Shown: positions 30,030 through 42,099 of the stretch, in pieces
Layout: each line of letters starts with the position of its first letter
Numbering within the stretch: the first letter of the stretch is position 1
Origin: Diospyros lotus
Lineage: Eukaryota; Streptophyta; Magnoliopsida; Ericales; Ebenaceae
Direction: 5' to 3'
Length of the DNA stretch: 64,000 nt
Assembly (NCBI RefSeq): GCF_014633365.1
Contig: NC_068341.1
Coordinates: forward strand, 26,084,339 to 26,148,338
Notes under the pieces: model-generated
What the model was told of the DNA's origin: nothing
Database searches by the model: none
Seen by the model: only the letters and a program-made list of their open reading frames with translations
Made by a program: the position numbers and the translations under genes

Positions 30030-31871
30030 TATAACATCCCGAAATTTGGAGATAAATATTTATTATTAATTTTGGTATTTGAGGTCATTATGAAATATTT
30101 GAGGATGTAAAAGAAAAATAAATATTTATGTTGTTTTCAGAATATGAGAATGAGAATAATTAATTTAATTGAGAGTAGTTAATATTATTAAATTTTTGGC
30201 CATTGAAGTAATTTTTGATTTATTGGAATTGAATAATTTAGTTAATAGTTGATAATTATTACTTATTGGGTATTAGGAGATTTAAGGAGAAATAATAATT
30301 TATATTGTTTGAAGAAATAGGAAATTTAAGTAATTAATTAAATTATTTGGGAGTATTTATGAAATAGTAAAATAAATTAATTTAGTGAAATTTCTGGAAA
30401 CTTTGAGTGTCAGTTGAATAAGTGAGAAAAAGCGTTAGGGGTGTATGTGTTAATTTCCAGAAGTTACGGGGTTTTAAATGTAATTTTCAAAAATGCCGTG
30501 AGATTCCTTTAAGTTTAATGGGGCGTGTATATATTATCAAAGGAACAGCTAGCGTAGCTAGCACGCGCGCGCAAGGTGGCAGGCGGGATGCGGGATCGAT
30601 TCTTGGCTGGGGCGTGCGTGCGGCTTGGGAAAATTGGCTGATTTTTAATCAGCCTCTAAGCACCTGAAACGACGTCGTTTCGGCAAGGTAGTGGGCAACC
30701 AATTGCGCGGCCATATGGCGCGCTCTCAACCGCCCAATTGAAGCCTCCGTTTTGCTTCATTTTAAGGCCAATTTCTGCCATTTTTGCAGCAGAAATCAGC
30801 AAGGAAATTGAAGAAGAAGAAGCAGCTCGCGCATAGTGAAGAAAATGGAGGAAATTTGGGAGAAATTGGGGATTAAATCAAGATTTAATTGAGTTTTAGT
30901 TAGCCAGGTAAGTAAAGAAATATGTATTAAACATTCTGTACAGTTGGAATTTTATTTTGGGTCCAATTTTGTTAATTTTGGGAGTTTATGCGAATTTGTA
31001 GCGTGTATTAATTTGGTGGCGTTCAAGCATGAAAATGATGTAAATAGCTAAATAGAGGCAAGCTCCCTCTACCCTTGCAATCTTTTTCTATTTTGTGAAC
31101 CCCACACCTTCCCTTAACTCGTTTTGGTGTCACGTATTAATTATATGAAATGAGGATTTTATTAGCGTGATTTAATTTAAATTAAATATGAGACTCGTTG
31201 GGATTTTATTTGCAGTGTGCCTACGTGGGATTTTAGACGGCTAAATTATTTATATTACACGATAGATTTAGTTAATTAAAATTATGATTTTATTAATTGC
31301 TAGAAAATGTTTTACTTCCCACCGGGAGTGCAAGTAAGGCAAGGAACGACCGTGTAAAGGCAAACTCTTAATCCTCTCCTTATGTTCTTTAATTCCCGTG
31401 AGAGACTCTGTGGTTTCTCGTATTTTATCCCCCCTTACTCTAATTCGGCGCCTAGCATTATTTATTGAGTTATTATTCATTTGTTATAATTTGAATAAAA
31501 TCCGGGACTTCAAGAATTTTATTCGTTATGTGCCTACAGGGCTTGTATCGCCCTCATTCCTTTCGGAATGATACTAAACCCAACTTGGGGACTAAGTTCC
31601 TAGATGTGTGGGTTTATTTATGGTTTTCTCGAGTTTATTTATGGTTCGGTTAGGGCTATCGAGCAGTGGGGCAGTGGTTGGCTATTTGATGGCATGGAGT
31701 AGATTATCGTACCTGTAGTGCATGCATGTGTAAGGCTTAGCTTCCGCTGTATTAATTCTTGTGTATGCATGCCAGGGTGGTTCCTGTCTTGTGTTTCATT
31801 CTTTTCCTTTCCGTAAGTACTCCCGTTCGAGAAGTTCGGGTGCTTGGAATATCCCGGTGGGGGTGCTTACA
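30030..31871 (+). repeat. LARD-like element 5' LTR
   Basis: Starts TATAACATCCCGAAATTTGG (first G of TG mutated) and ends GGGTGCTTACA. It contains a palindrome AAACGACGTCGTTT near 30668, and a block TTCCTTTCGGAATGATACTAAACCC (quoted part TTTCGGAATGAT) near 31560 typical of this LTR group. Confidence 0.86.
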
Positions 31872-34800
31872 TTATTGATATCAGAGCATAGTTTGAGTTA
31901 GTTTTGGGGGACGAGTTCCTGTACACCAAGGTTGTCGGGTAGAGTTAGGGAGGTCTAGATGAATCGAGTAGGGTCAGGCTGCGTTAAGTTAAGTTTGTTG
32001 ATTCGTGTGAGAGACTGTGTCCCAATTTATGATCGTGCAGGGGTGATAAGTGCACGTTAGGATAGGACCTTGAGGTGGTATGAATGGGATTTATTTAGGA
32101 CTTTTGCCTGCCCTAGGATTTAAGAGGTTGGTTTAGCCTTAATATATTGCATGATATTTGGTGCTATATGCAGATTTTTAGTATTCCCAATGGAACCCGA
32201 AGGCCTAGATCTCAGTGTACCCCTACCTAATCCAAATGACCTCGTAGCATTGGATTGTTTATGGTGTCAGTGGGAATAGGAGTTTGCTTCTGGTTGGGGA
32301 GGCGAGCAAGACAATGAAGAATACCTATAGTGAGTTATATGTATTGGCTTGATGAGTTGTTTTAAGAGATGATTCACGAGACTTTTTGGGGATTGTCAGA
32401 AAGACAAGTCATGTTCGCCCGTGAGCACATGAATGACGTGTGAAGGCGGCTGACTAAAGTAATGATGAATGATGTGAACCTTCGTTTCCATTATGATGCT
32501 TTTTCCAGGCCTGTGAGGCAACAAGCTGCCATTTGGGAGCCTTACCAAGGGTTGGTACAAGACATGCCCAGGATTGGAGCACTATTGGACACCCAGATAG
32601 TCCCAGCTACCGTGAGGGGACTGTCACAGCCACTAGAGGGACCTGTTGAACCCAGCTCCAGCGTCATTAGCAATGAGGACTTAGCTTACCTGGCAGATGA
32701 AGCTACCTCGGTTGCCAGGGGTGATGAAATGAGTTCTACTTAGTGTGATTATTAGGGGGCTATAATATAAATGTATGGTTTTAAATTATGAGTTTTATAA
32801 GGATGGAAATTATGTGAGAAATATCATGTACAATGTTTGAAGGTATTATGTAATGAGATGTATTTAGTAAATGTATGAGCCTTACGATCCTTAAGAATCA
32901 AGTAGCTATTGCCATTAGCAAAGAGTATCCTAGTGACCTGATGTGATGAATAGTATGAACCTGAAAGTTACAGGTTTAACCTGCGATAGACATTTTGTTG
33001 CGGACTGTTTTCATTAAGACCGAGTGGATCTGACACTTGACTTGTGGTGGACTTGTTGGGTCCCTAATCATTGTCTATTGGTGATGTGGATTAGAGATAA
33101 CACGTACCTTGTCTAAGGGAAGTGATTAAGGGAACTTTTAAAGCTGTATTTAGGGCGCACGTTGTTCATGATAGGGGTGTGTATGGCTGGATTTCTTCCC
33201 CGATTGTGAATGAGAGATGGATACTCTTGACTTTCTTGAAGATTTACTAGGGGGATTGCTTTAATAAGATATTGACCCTGCAATTGAACCGGGCAGCCTT
33301 GAGGCATAAATGTCCTTTCTTCATAGCAGATGATTTGTCAGGCTAACTCTAAGGTGTTTTCTAATGATTGCTTGTCGTACTCGTACGACTGATATTAGTC
33401 CATGGCCATGCTATTTTGGCTTATCGACGCCTTCGCAGTATTTATGGATTGGTTGGGACCGGTGACAGGGATAGAGGTCTGGAGTTCCTTGGTCTCGCCA
33501 GGTGTTGCCGATGCCCTATAATGGCTTTCGTCAATTTCATGAGAGTTGAGGTCGTGGTAGAATGTGAGCTGGAGGTCCATGATTGGATTTTACCAAGAGT
33601 GGTACGGAAAGGTCCCACATAGTGGGAATGTGCTATAGAAGTCCAATGGTAAATTGAGGTTCTAAGGGGGTTTGCATTTCCTTGGAGGTTAAGGGTAATA
33701 ACCCTAAATTTAATTGAATCTGGACGAATAAATCGGAACACTAATACGAAGTCCCAAGAGAGATATGTGATGGGAATTAACTGAAGGACGATTAGGGGAT
33801 TGTGGACTTAGAGCTTTCCACAATTAAGTTGTTTGGAGATTTGGCATCACTACCCGGATAGGGTATAGGTGTTTAGTTCTCACAGGTGGAGCGGAGTGCA
33901 GGCGACGCCTGCGGTTGGCATGACGAAGGACTAAGACTGTGAGATTCTGTAATAAATATGGCAAAGCAAAGGTCGTAGTATATGTTTTGGGCCGCCGTGG
34001 AGCAACTATAATAAAGTGAATGAGAAATAAGAAACCCAGATTGTTGTTATGAGAGATACTTGGGTGTATGGCTAGGACCAAAGTTAGTTGTATATCTAAG
34101 TAACTGTTGGGTTCTGTTGTAAGGATAGTAGTTGCTATGAGTATACTCGGTATTAATCGCGGACCACATGCCCTAGGGTCGGTTGTTGACCGATTGAGCA
34201 GATGAGACTCCTCTGGGTGCTGGTCAAGTGGTACATCGACGGAAACATCAGATGCCTTGTTATGCCAGTCAGAAGAATGCTTAACCCCTATTTTTAAGTT
34301 ACTTCTCCCCAAAAGCGAGACCTATGAGGTGCCTTGCAAATTAGAACAGTTACAGATACAGTGGGGTGCTTTCAGTCGAGCAGGCTACAGAACAGATAAA
34401 ACCGGTTCTAAAGATCGTGTTCCAGCTAACTTATGGAGTCTATGAGGAGGTCAAGGTTAGTATTTAGCAATCTAGAGAAGGTATGGTCAATTAGTTATTT
34501 ATAGTTAAGATTAGCAGCAGAACAAGATTGAGGGTTGGTGGTCACCGAATAAGTCATAGTAGGAATCCACAATTGGATGTGCCAATTCTTTTAGGAGGGG
34601 AGATCTGGTGACATTTTAGATCTCGAGATGTATTGAGTGGAGAACGTTTATCCCTTGATAGTTCTGATTAAATGGCTATCCATATTTATTGACGGGACCC
34701 CGAACGTACGAGACAAATTGTGGGTGAAAGTACTGCCCAGAAAATGCTATGTACCTGGTTAAGAATCAGTTGAAAAAAGTCAGACTAAAGGATATTGTTG

Positions 34801-35400
34801 TTGAACTCTTAATTGAGTATGCAATATCATTTCCATGTTCCTATGCTTCGCATGTATGTAGCAAGTTTCGGTCACGTTACTGAGTATTAGTCTCTCGTTA
34901 TGTAGGAGGATGACTCAACTCCTGTCACTACCAGTTGTATTTGAAGTTAGCTGCATTTACATTGAGGTTTGTACTGCGAATCAGTTTATCATTGGGATTG
35001 AATACCTTTGTATTATGAGCTTGTTTTTAGGTTGATATTTGGTTGAGGTATTACTAACGGACTTGCGATGAGATCACGAGATAGCTTTGGGGAACCGACG
35101 GTTAGATTATGATATTGTATTAGGAAAGCCTTGTTGTTGTATGTAATGTGTTCCTTAAGCTGGTTAAGGTATTAGTGGTCATAACGTGGTTCGATTGAGG
35201 TGATGGATTGGGAAGATGTACTAGTGTATTAAGTCAAGTAGGATACGTATTAGACTCAGACTTGTGGGAATATTGGAAAATGATGATATGGAATGTCCCA
35301 GAAGAGATGTTAGGTATTATCATGAGAGATGTAAGCGTATCTTGATGATATGGACTGAACGCGAATTTCGAGGATGAAATTCTATTAAGGAGGGGAGAAT
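31872..35400 (+). pseudogene. LARD-like element internal region
   Basis: About 3.5 kb with stops in all frames and no complete domain. The one segment I can relate to a protein is near 34818-34890, reading QYHFHVPMLRMYVASFGHVT, which resembles the end of a Ty3/gypsy integrase (FHVSMLRKYVPDPSHV type). The 93-residue open frame at 32462-32743 shows no recognised motif. The final bases, TTTCGAGGATGAAATT and the purine tract, match the usual 3' end of Tekay-like elements. Confidence 0.6.
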
Positions 35401-37886
35401 TGTAACATCTCGAAATTTGGAGATAAATATTTATTATTAATTTTGGTATTCGAAGTCATTATGAAATATTTGAGGATGTAAAAGAAAAATAAATATTTAT
35501 GTTGTTTTGAGAAAATGAGAATGAGAATAATTAATTTAATTGGGAGTAGTTAATATTATTAATTTTTTTTGCCTTTGAGGTAATTTTTGATTTATTGGAA
35601 TTGAATAATTTAGTTAATAGTTGATAATTATTAATTATTGGGTATTAGGAGATTTAAGGAGAAATAATAATTTATATTGTTTGAGGAAATAGGAAATTTA
35701 GGTAATTAATTAAATTATTTGGGAGTATTTATGGAAATAGTAAAATAAATTAATTTAGTGAAATTTCTGGAAACTTTGGGTGTTAGTTGAATAAGTGAGA
35801 AAAAGTGTTAGGGGTGCATGTGTTAATTTTCAGAAGTTATGGGGTTTTAAATGTAATTTTCAAAAATGTCGTCAGATTCTTTTAAGATTAATGGGGTGTG
35901 TATATGTTATCAAAGGAACAGCCAGCGCAGCTGGCACACGCGCGCAAGGAGGCAGGCGGGACGTGGGATCGATTTTTGGCTGGGGCGTGCATGCGGCTTG
36001 GGAAAATTGGCTAATTTTTAATCAGCCTCTAGGCTCCTGAAACGACGTCGTTTCGGCAAGGTAGTGGGCAACCAATTGAGCGGCCACGTGGCGCGTTCTC
36101 AACCGCCCAATTGAAGCCTCCGTTTTGCTTCATTTTAAGGCCAATTTCTGCCATTTTTGCAGCAGAAATCAGCAAGGAAATTGAAGAAGAAGAAGCAGCA
36201 AGCGCATAGTGAAGAAAATGGAGAAAATTTGGGAGAAATTGGGGATTAAATCAAGGTTTAATTGAGTTTTAGTTAGCCAGATAAGTAAGGAAATATGTAT
36301 TAAACATTCTGTACAGTTGGAATTTTATTTTGGGTCCAATTTTGTTAATTTTGGGAGTTTATGCGAATTTATAGCATGTATTAATTTGGTGGCGTTCAAG
36401 CATGAAAACACTATAAATAGCTAAATAGAGGCAAGCTCCCTCTACCCTTGCGATCTTTTTCCATTTTGTGAACCCCACGCCTTCCCTTAACTCGTTTCGG
36501 TGTCGCGTATTAATTATACGAAATGAGGATTTTATTAGCGTGATTTAATTTAAATTAAATATGAGACTCGTTGGGGGTTTTATTTGCGGTGTGCCTACAT
36601 GAGATTTTAGACAGCTAAATTATTTATATTACACGGTAGATTTATTTAATTAAAGTTATGATTTTATTAATTATTAGAAAATGTTTTACTTCGCAGCAGG
36701 AGTGCAAGTAAGGCAAGGAATGGCTGTGTAATGGCAAGCTCCTAACCCTCTCCTTATGTTCTTTAATTCCCGCAAGAGACTCCGTGGTTTCTCGTATTTT
36801 ATCTCCTCCCTTACTCTAATTTAGCGCATAGCATTATTTATTGAGTTATTATTCATTTGTTATAATTTGAATTAAATTCGGGACTTCTAGAATTTTATTC
36901 ATTGTGTGCCTATGAGGGTTTGTACCGTCCTCATTCCTTTCGGAATGATGCTGAACCCAACTTGGGGACTAGGTTCCTAGATATGCGGGTTTATTTATGG
37001 TTTTCTTGAGTTTATTTATGGTTTGGTTAGGGCTATCGAGCAGTGGGGCAGTGGTCGACTGTTTGGTGACATGGAGTAGACTATCGTACGACCCTGATGT
37101 TGTTAGAGTTATGCCCCACAAGCCATTTATATTTACATGTAATTGATCATACTTTACATTTTGATTCTTTATCTTCAATAAATTGTTATAGCAAGGCATT
37201 ATATTTTTATTTGTCATTGATGATTGTTATAATTATTTATTATAATCCATACTTGACAAAGTCCATAGATCAAATAGGCTCATGGAATATGGTCGTGCAT
37301 AGAGATGACGATCATGAAACATTTTCCTTTCAAGCATTGATCTTAAATGTTCCTAGTCATAGAGTTATTAGGATTGGATACTAATAACTCGGATAGACTA
37401 GCACATATGATGCATGCTTAATTAAGAGAATGTCTCGTTTCATGGACATTGGTGTAAGGACACTAGTGCATATATGTGGGTGCTTATTATAAGAATAAGT
37501 ACATTGAATTGATCCACTACAGAATTCCTAATGGTTATTATTTAATGTCAGTTTTAGTTGCAGAGTCAGTATGATGTACAGGTAGTCCGTTAGTCCCTGT
37601 CAACTCTGATGGTTAAGTAGGATTTACTCTATTATTTTTTCACTATGGCAGGTCATTTCTCACGTCTCTTATAGGTTGGCACAGGTGTCTATTTGTATTT
37701 GTTTATCGTGTGACCGCTGTACTAGCGGAGTACCCGTAGTGCATGCATGTGTGTGGCTTAGCTTCCGCTGTATTAATTCTTGTGTATGCATGCTAGGGTG
37801 GTTCCTATCTTGTGTTTCATTCTTTTCCCTTCCGTAAGTGCTCCCGTTTGAGTAGTCTGGGTGGTTGGGATATCTGGGCCGGGGTG
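35401..37886 (+). repeat. LARD-like element 3' LTR, enlarged by an insertion
   Basis: Starts TGTAACATCTCGAAATTTGG and aligns to the 5' LTR with about 5% differences over the first 400 bp by eye. The alignment is broken at 37090-37729 by an insert absent from the 5' LTR. The right end (GGGGTGCAACC) departs from the expected TTACA. Confidence 0.84.
37090..37733. mobile_element. 640-bp insertion in the LARD 3' LTR
   Basis: The 5' LTR reads ATCGTACCTGTAGTG without interruption. In the 3' LTR, about 640 bp separate ATCGTAC from a second GTAC followed by CCGTAGTG, implying a GTAC target duplication (37086-37089 and 37730-37733). The insert has no recognised coding region and no clear terminal inverted repeat. 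Its class is not assigned. Confidence 0.75.
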
Positions 37887-38279
37887 CAACCATTTTGGGC
37901 ACCCTTATGCTGGAAAAAATCCAACAAAAATGCCTCTTCAGCCGCGCGCGCAAGCCTCAAATCCCCGACCCCCACCTTCACATGTGCACTAGCGACTGCC
38001 TATTCTAGCCGCCTCCTCACATATATAATGCACACAATTAGTTTTAAGGTGAATCCTAACCCATTTTTGAAATTCTTACTTAGACCCAGAAATTTTTGGA
38101 ATCCAGCGCATACACCCCATTTAATAATTACACTTATACCTCGAATTTATCAAATATTTACCTATTTCCTTAAATTAATATAAATTAATATTTTCCCTTA
38201 AATTCACAATTCTTTAATAACCACCTCAAATATCGAAATTAATAATTATTATGTACTTCCAAACTTCCGGGATGTTACA
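37887..38279 (-). repeat. LTR-B, 5' end (U3)
   Basis: The complement runs from TGTAACATCCCGGAAGTTTG inward. It resumes LTR-B after the LARD-like insertion. It contains a GCGCGCGC run near 37940. Confidence 0.6.
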
Positions 38280-38284
38280 ATTAA

Positions 38285-38814
38285 ACTCTAACTTTAACTT
38301 CACCTCTTTTTCTTCCTTTGACTTTTTTACATAATTTATACTTCATTTACTTAACTTTTCAAAAGAATAACTAAAATCCTCATTTTTGGCCTTAACTATT
38401 CCATATCCTAATATTCCATTTATTTTCAATTTTCAACTTACCTCAAATTTCATTTATTTTTGACTTTTCAAACATAACACATATAATCCCTCATTACTTT
38501 ACATAGCTGGAGGCTTAAAAATCAAGTCCATTAGAAAAAAGGTCGACATACTAAAGGAAAATTTATATTATTGTGTTTGGGAATAGAAAGGTGGTCGAAA
38601 GTTTCTGAAATCTTTGGCATCTAAGTAATATTTTGGGGTTTGAGGGTTAGTTTAGTATAAAAAATAAATTGATGCATGTAAATCAATGGGGGGTTTTATA
38701 TATATTATGTTTGGGGAGTTAAGGCCAAAAGAGAAGTGAGGATGATGAATGAGTTAAAAATCATTGAGAGAAATTTGAGGATTGGAAATGGGACGGTAGC
38801 GCTAAAAAGGCACA
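38285..38814. other. AT-rich segment between LTR-A and the Tat-like element
   Basis: The first part probably belongs to LTR-A U3 (repeated CTTTGAC and TTTTCAA motifs). The rest, to about 38814, shows no gene or clear repeat. Confidence 0.35.
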
Positions 38815-39165
38815 ACAAGCCATTAACTGAGTGGCCCTGAAAAACCGACTAGCCTTTGAGAACTGAGTGACCCTAGAGAATTGATTGACCATTGAGAGAT
38901 GAGTGGCCTTGAAAAATAAACAAACGGTGAGAGGTGCAATTACCCTCCGCACAAACCCTCCAATGCTTAAGTCAGTCCAAGTTTGAGAGCAAAATGGAGT
39001 CTCAGCAAATGAGTGAGCATACTTGAGTAAGGAGGCAAGCCTTATAATTGGTGGATTTTGGCTCATTTAGACATGCACCTAAATTGAGTGCCAACTCGTA
39101 TATTTCGAATGGGATCTATCACGTGGGTTCGTTCCATATCCCAATTGTCTGTTGTTTGCAAGACA
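38815..39165 (-). repeat. Tat-like 3' LTR, truncated and internally deleted
   Basis: Shares with the 5' LTR the GAGTGGCCCT repeat block, GAGCATACTTGAGT, and the CATTTAGACATGCACCT segment. About 770 bp between GGCAAGCCTT and the GTGGATTT block are missing, and the left end (3' terminus) is lost. Confidence 0.78.
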
Positions 39166-39167
39166 TA

Positions 39168-39190
39168 TCAATTTCTCCCTACTCTTTTAT
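39168..39190 (-). other. Tat-like polypurine tract
   Basis: The complement reads AAAAGAGTAGGGAGAAATTG next to the LTR start TGTCTTGC, the expected priming tract position. Confidence 0.6.
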
Positions 39191-39499
39191 CCGAGAGTTT
39201 TGGGTGGAAGAGTATCTTGCCCTACAGTCTTCCTTCAAATTTCAAGGTCATTTCAACTTTGGCATTTTCGTATTGCAAACCTTCATAGGCATCAATGGCT
39301 CTAAGATGATGAAACAGGTGTCTCGACAAACACAGATGGTGCCAGAGTTTCTTCCTTTGGAGTATAAATCCTTATGTTCAATACTTACTCGCTTGAGTGC
39401 ATTGACTTGACTCCTCCTTGCGTTCCTAGCTCCCAAGGGGGCGGGAGCTTTTCTTCTCCTTAACCATGGTGACACTTGTTGAGGTTATGGGTGTAATGC

Positions 39500-40228
39500 C
39501 TATGGCCGCAATTAGAAAGAATATCAATATTTTATTTTTGCGAGTTAGCATAACTTTTGCATCCATGGTCCTAGAGAATAACCATATTTTGTTTTCCTGG
39601 TTCGGCTTAACCCCTACGCCAGTAATTATAGAGAATAACCATATTTTGTTCTTGCAGTTCGTCGTAATTGTACGTCTTTGATAAGAGAGAACAACCATAT
39701 TTTATTCTTGCAGTTTGGCATAACCCTACATTTGTGATAACCATGTTTTGTTCTCGTGGTTGGGCGTAACCCTACATCCACGATCGTTATATTTTGTTTT
39801 CGCAGTTCACCGTAACCCTATATCCGCAATCCCATGTTTTGTTCTTGCGGTTTAGCGTAACCATACATCCGTAATCAGAGAGAAGAACCATATTTGATCT
39901 CGCAGTTTGGCATAACCTTAAGTCCGCGATCAAAGAGAATAACTATGTTTTGTTCTTGTGGTTTAGCATAACCCTACATATGCGATAACCATGTTTTGTT
40001 CTCGCTATTCAGCGTAACCCTATGTTGGCGATCGTCATATTTTGTTCTTACGATTCGAGGTAACCCAACGTCTACAATTGCCATGTTTTCTTCTCACGAT
40101 TCGGCGTAACCCTATGTTCCGTGCTTATAGAGAAGAACCATATTTTGTTCTCACGATTTAGCCTAATCCTACATTTGCGATCATTATATTTTGTTTTTAC
40201 AGTTCGGCATAACCCTACTTCTACAATC
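39500..40228 (-). repeat. Minisatellite beside the Tat-like 3' LTR, part 1
   Basis: About thirteen to fourteen tandem units with the plus-strand core ACCATATTTTGTTCTCGCGG, followed by a TTCGGCGTAACCCTAC-like half. Units come in two lengths, near 46 and near 56 bp, differing by an AGAGAGAA-type segment. Divergence between units is high. The array continues at 41576 after an inserted LTR. Confidence 0.9.
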
Positions 40229-41575
40229 TGTAACGACCCGCTCCCACAACATGGGCGCTACCGATGAATAATCGCCCAGATTACTCACACAACAACCAAA
40301 CTAATGAAAGGGTTGGACTATGTTTCATCATGAAACGCCCTAGGTGGGCACTAAGCTTCGTCATTCCCTTCGCTCCACTCGAGAAATCTGTCCCAAAACA
40401 AACAAGGAAACACAGTGGATCGGAACCCAAAATCAGAGTGAGCTTCACCTTTATTCAACTCCCCTTACGACAAGCCAAAGACAACCCATGCATAAAGCTA
40501 ACACATCAACATCCACTGAGTACTGGGGATTCATGGGAACATACCTTCTCGGTCTTTACCTGATCCGAACTTGGCTCCACAAACTAAAGCTATACACTAC
40601 AAGCAATCTCACAAACACCCCTCATACTACGATGAATATAACAACTACATATATCTAGCGCACAACAACATTTACAATCGCAATCAAGAATATATACAGG
40701 AATACATATGAAAATATAAGAGAATATACAACAGCACATCTCAGTCAACAATGCTAGTTGCCACTTCATCCTTCCTATGCCATCCTTGCTTCCATTTGGA
40801 CTTGCAACATCTACAACATGAGGTAAAACCTCATGAGTCATAAAGACTCAGTAAGGGTGCAATGCATAAGTAAATGAAGCATGAGAGAGCATGTAATGTA
40901 AAAATGCAATGCAAAACGAGTAGTCTTCTATGCTCTCATAACCTCCATAGGTTAAGTCATCGACCAACCCTTCCCACCACATTAGTCCATATGGCCATAG
41001 GTACATTAGAACTCATACCATGCAAGTGTTACCACTACATGCAACTCATAAAGACAACCATTTATAAATGTGTGCAAGACCACCACCCTTGGGGTCATTC
41101 CTTACTTGGCTCGAAGCTTCTCCAGCCTCGACACAAACTCCAAACTCTTCTAGGATCACTGCCTCCCCGGTCGAACCTAGATGCCACACAAATTCCATTA
41201 ACATCAGACATTAACCCAATGCCTTCAATTTTACCATATACCCTTAAATCACCCGATAACAACTCAACCAAAACAACCCCAACTATGGTATAAACCAACC
41301 AACTATTCACATTTCATTAATATCCCATATTAAATTACCTCAATTCATCTAGAGGAGAAAATCGAACAAATGCAAACACCGGCCTTGCCTTCTTGATTAC
41401 CATCTTGAGCCCAAATCTCCATTTTCGAGCTTCTGGCACACTTTTACCGTCAATTTGGTAGTTTTTATTAATTAATTTCTCGAAATCGACTTTTGGGCTT
41501 CTCGGACCACCTGAGGTCCTTTCAAAATAACCGGAGATTATTCTTTTCCAACACCATGTAATATGGGGTATTACA
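40229..41575 (-). mobile_element. Solo LTR-C inside the minisatellite
   Basis: The plus strand runs TGTAACGACCC..GGGGTATTACA, 1347 bp, with quasi-inverted termini of Tekay/Del type. It splits the minisatellite between two units. Flanks are CAATC and TAATT, which differ at two transition positions and could be a decayed duplication. A CCTCATGAG..CTCAGTAAGGGT block near 40825 is characteristic of the LTR group. No internal retroelement region adjoins it. Confidence 0.78.
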
Positions 41576-41740
41576 TAATTGCCATGTTTTATTCTTGTTG
41601 TTCGGTGTAACCCTACGTTCGTGCTCATAAAACAGTATTTTATTCTCACGATTTGGCATAACCCTACGTCTGCATTCAGAAAATAGTATTTTTTTTTTTT
41701 TTTGTGATTCGGCGTAATCCCACGTTTGCACCTAGTTTTC
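41576..41740 (-). repeat. Minisatellite beside the Tat-like 3' LTR, part 2
   Basis: Three further units of the same repeat, the last with a T-run (41689-41703) replacing part of the core. Confidence 0.85.
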
Positions 41741-42099
41741 TCCTCACTACTGGGTAAAGAGCAAGGCAACAAGACTGTTAATTTTACTTCATTATCAAGC
41801 TATTAGCGAGACAGCATACCTTTAATTTTTTCCTTATTGTTGGGCCATGTACAGGGTAGTGGGACTGTTTGTGGGAAAAGGACTTTAGATTGATCTTTCC
41901 TTTTATCTTGAGAAATGAGATAGGTAGATAATAATGGACACAATAATAATAATAATGCATTTACACATATGAATACATGCATTTTTGATATGGTTATACC
42001 AAATGTGCCTATGTCCACAGTTTAGGTTTAGGCCCGCAAATGCAGATAATTCATATGAAAAAGAAACAATATAACTAGAGATTAGTCTTACACATTTTT
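41741..42099 (-). other. Tat-like spacer after the protease remnant
   Basis: No RT homology was found on the minus strand where it should follow protease. An (AAT)n-like run lies near 41943-41958. Confidence 0.4.

Larger units (their letters stand above)
30030..37886 (+). mobile_element. LARD-like non-autonomous Ty3/gypsy element
   Basis: Direct repeats of about 1.84 kb (30030-31871 and 35401-37886, the latter enlarged by a 640-bp insertion) enclose a 3.5-kb internal region. A primer-site-like TGATATCAGAGC (31876-31887) follows the 5' LTR, and the purine tract AAGGAGGGGAGAA precedes the 3' LTR. There is no intact gag or pol. The left flank is CCTCC; a matching right duplication was not found because the 3' LTR end is degenerate. 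Confidence 0.84.
27069..38279 (-). mobile_element. LTR-B: minus-strand Ty3/gypsy LTR split by PAL-C and a LARD-like element
   Basis: The left end TGTAACAACCC and right end GGGATGTTACA are the quasi-inverted termini typical of Tekay/Del-type LTRs. Flanking pentamers are ATTCA (27064-27068) and ATTAA (38280-38284), differing at one base. The body is 27069 to about 27108, about 28290-30029 and about 37887-38279, near 2.2 kb. On the minus strand, a TATA-like sequence lies near 29975. Confidence 0.6.
22520..38500 (-). mobile_element. LTR-A: minus-strand Ty3/gypsy LTR split by PAL-B and LTR-B
   Basis: The left end TATCATGCCCC corresponds to an LTR 3' terminus of GGGGCATGATA form. A block AATGATGTTAAAGTAAGGTG (22882-22901) recurs in LTR-B (28458) and, in the opposite direction, in LTR-E (about 56705-56742). 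The body occupies 22520-23284, 24890-27068 and, after LTR-B, 38280 to roughly 38500. On the minus strand a TATA-like run lies near 26900-26920. The right end could not be fixed. Confidence 0.5.

Noticed and set aside
32462..32743. 93-residue open frame as a real gene
   Set aside because: No recognised domain, lies within a LARD-like internal region, and is isolated among stops.
33442..34312. Minus-strand open frames of 99-162 residues in the LARD internal region
   Set aside because: Low-complexity Thr/Ile/Leu composition and no domain; likely shadows of a decayed plus-strand pol.
30025..37895. Exact target duplication for the LARD-like element
   Set aside because: The left pentamer CCTCC has no match at the degenerate right end, so no duplication is claimed.
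22515..38286. TAAAC at 22515-22519 and 38282-38286 as a single duplication around the whole LTR-A/LTR-B stack
   Set aside because: The right copy is two bases away from the LTR terminus, and LTR-B has its own termini and near-matching flanks.
39048..39410. 120-residue open frame beside the Tat-like 3' LTR
   Set aside because: Overlaps the LTR and purine tract; translation shows no family features.
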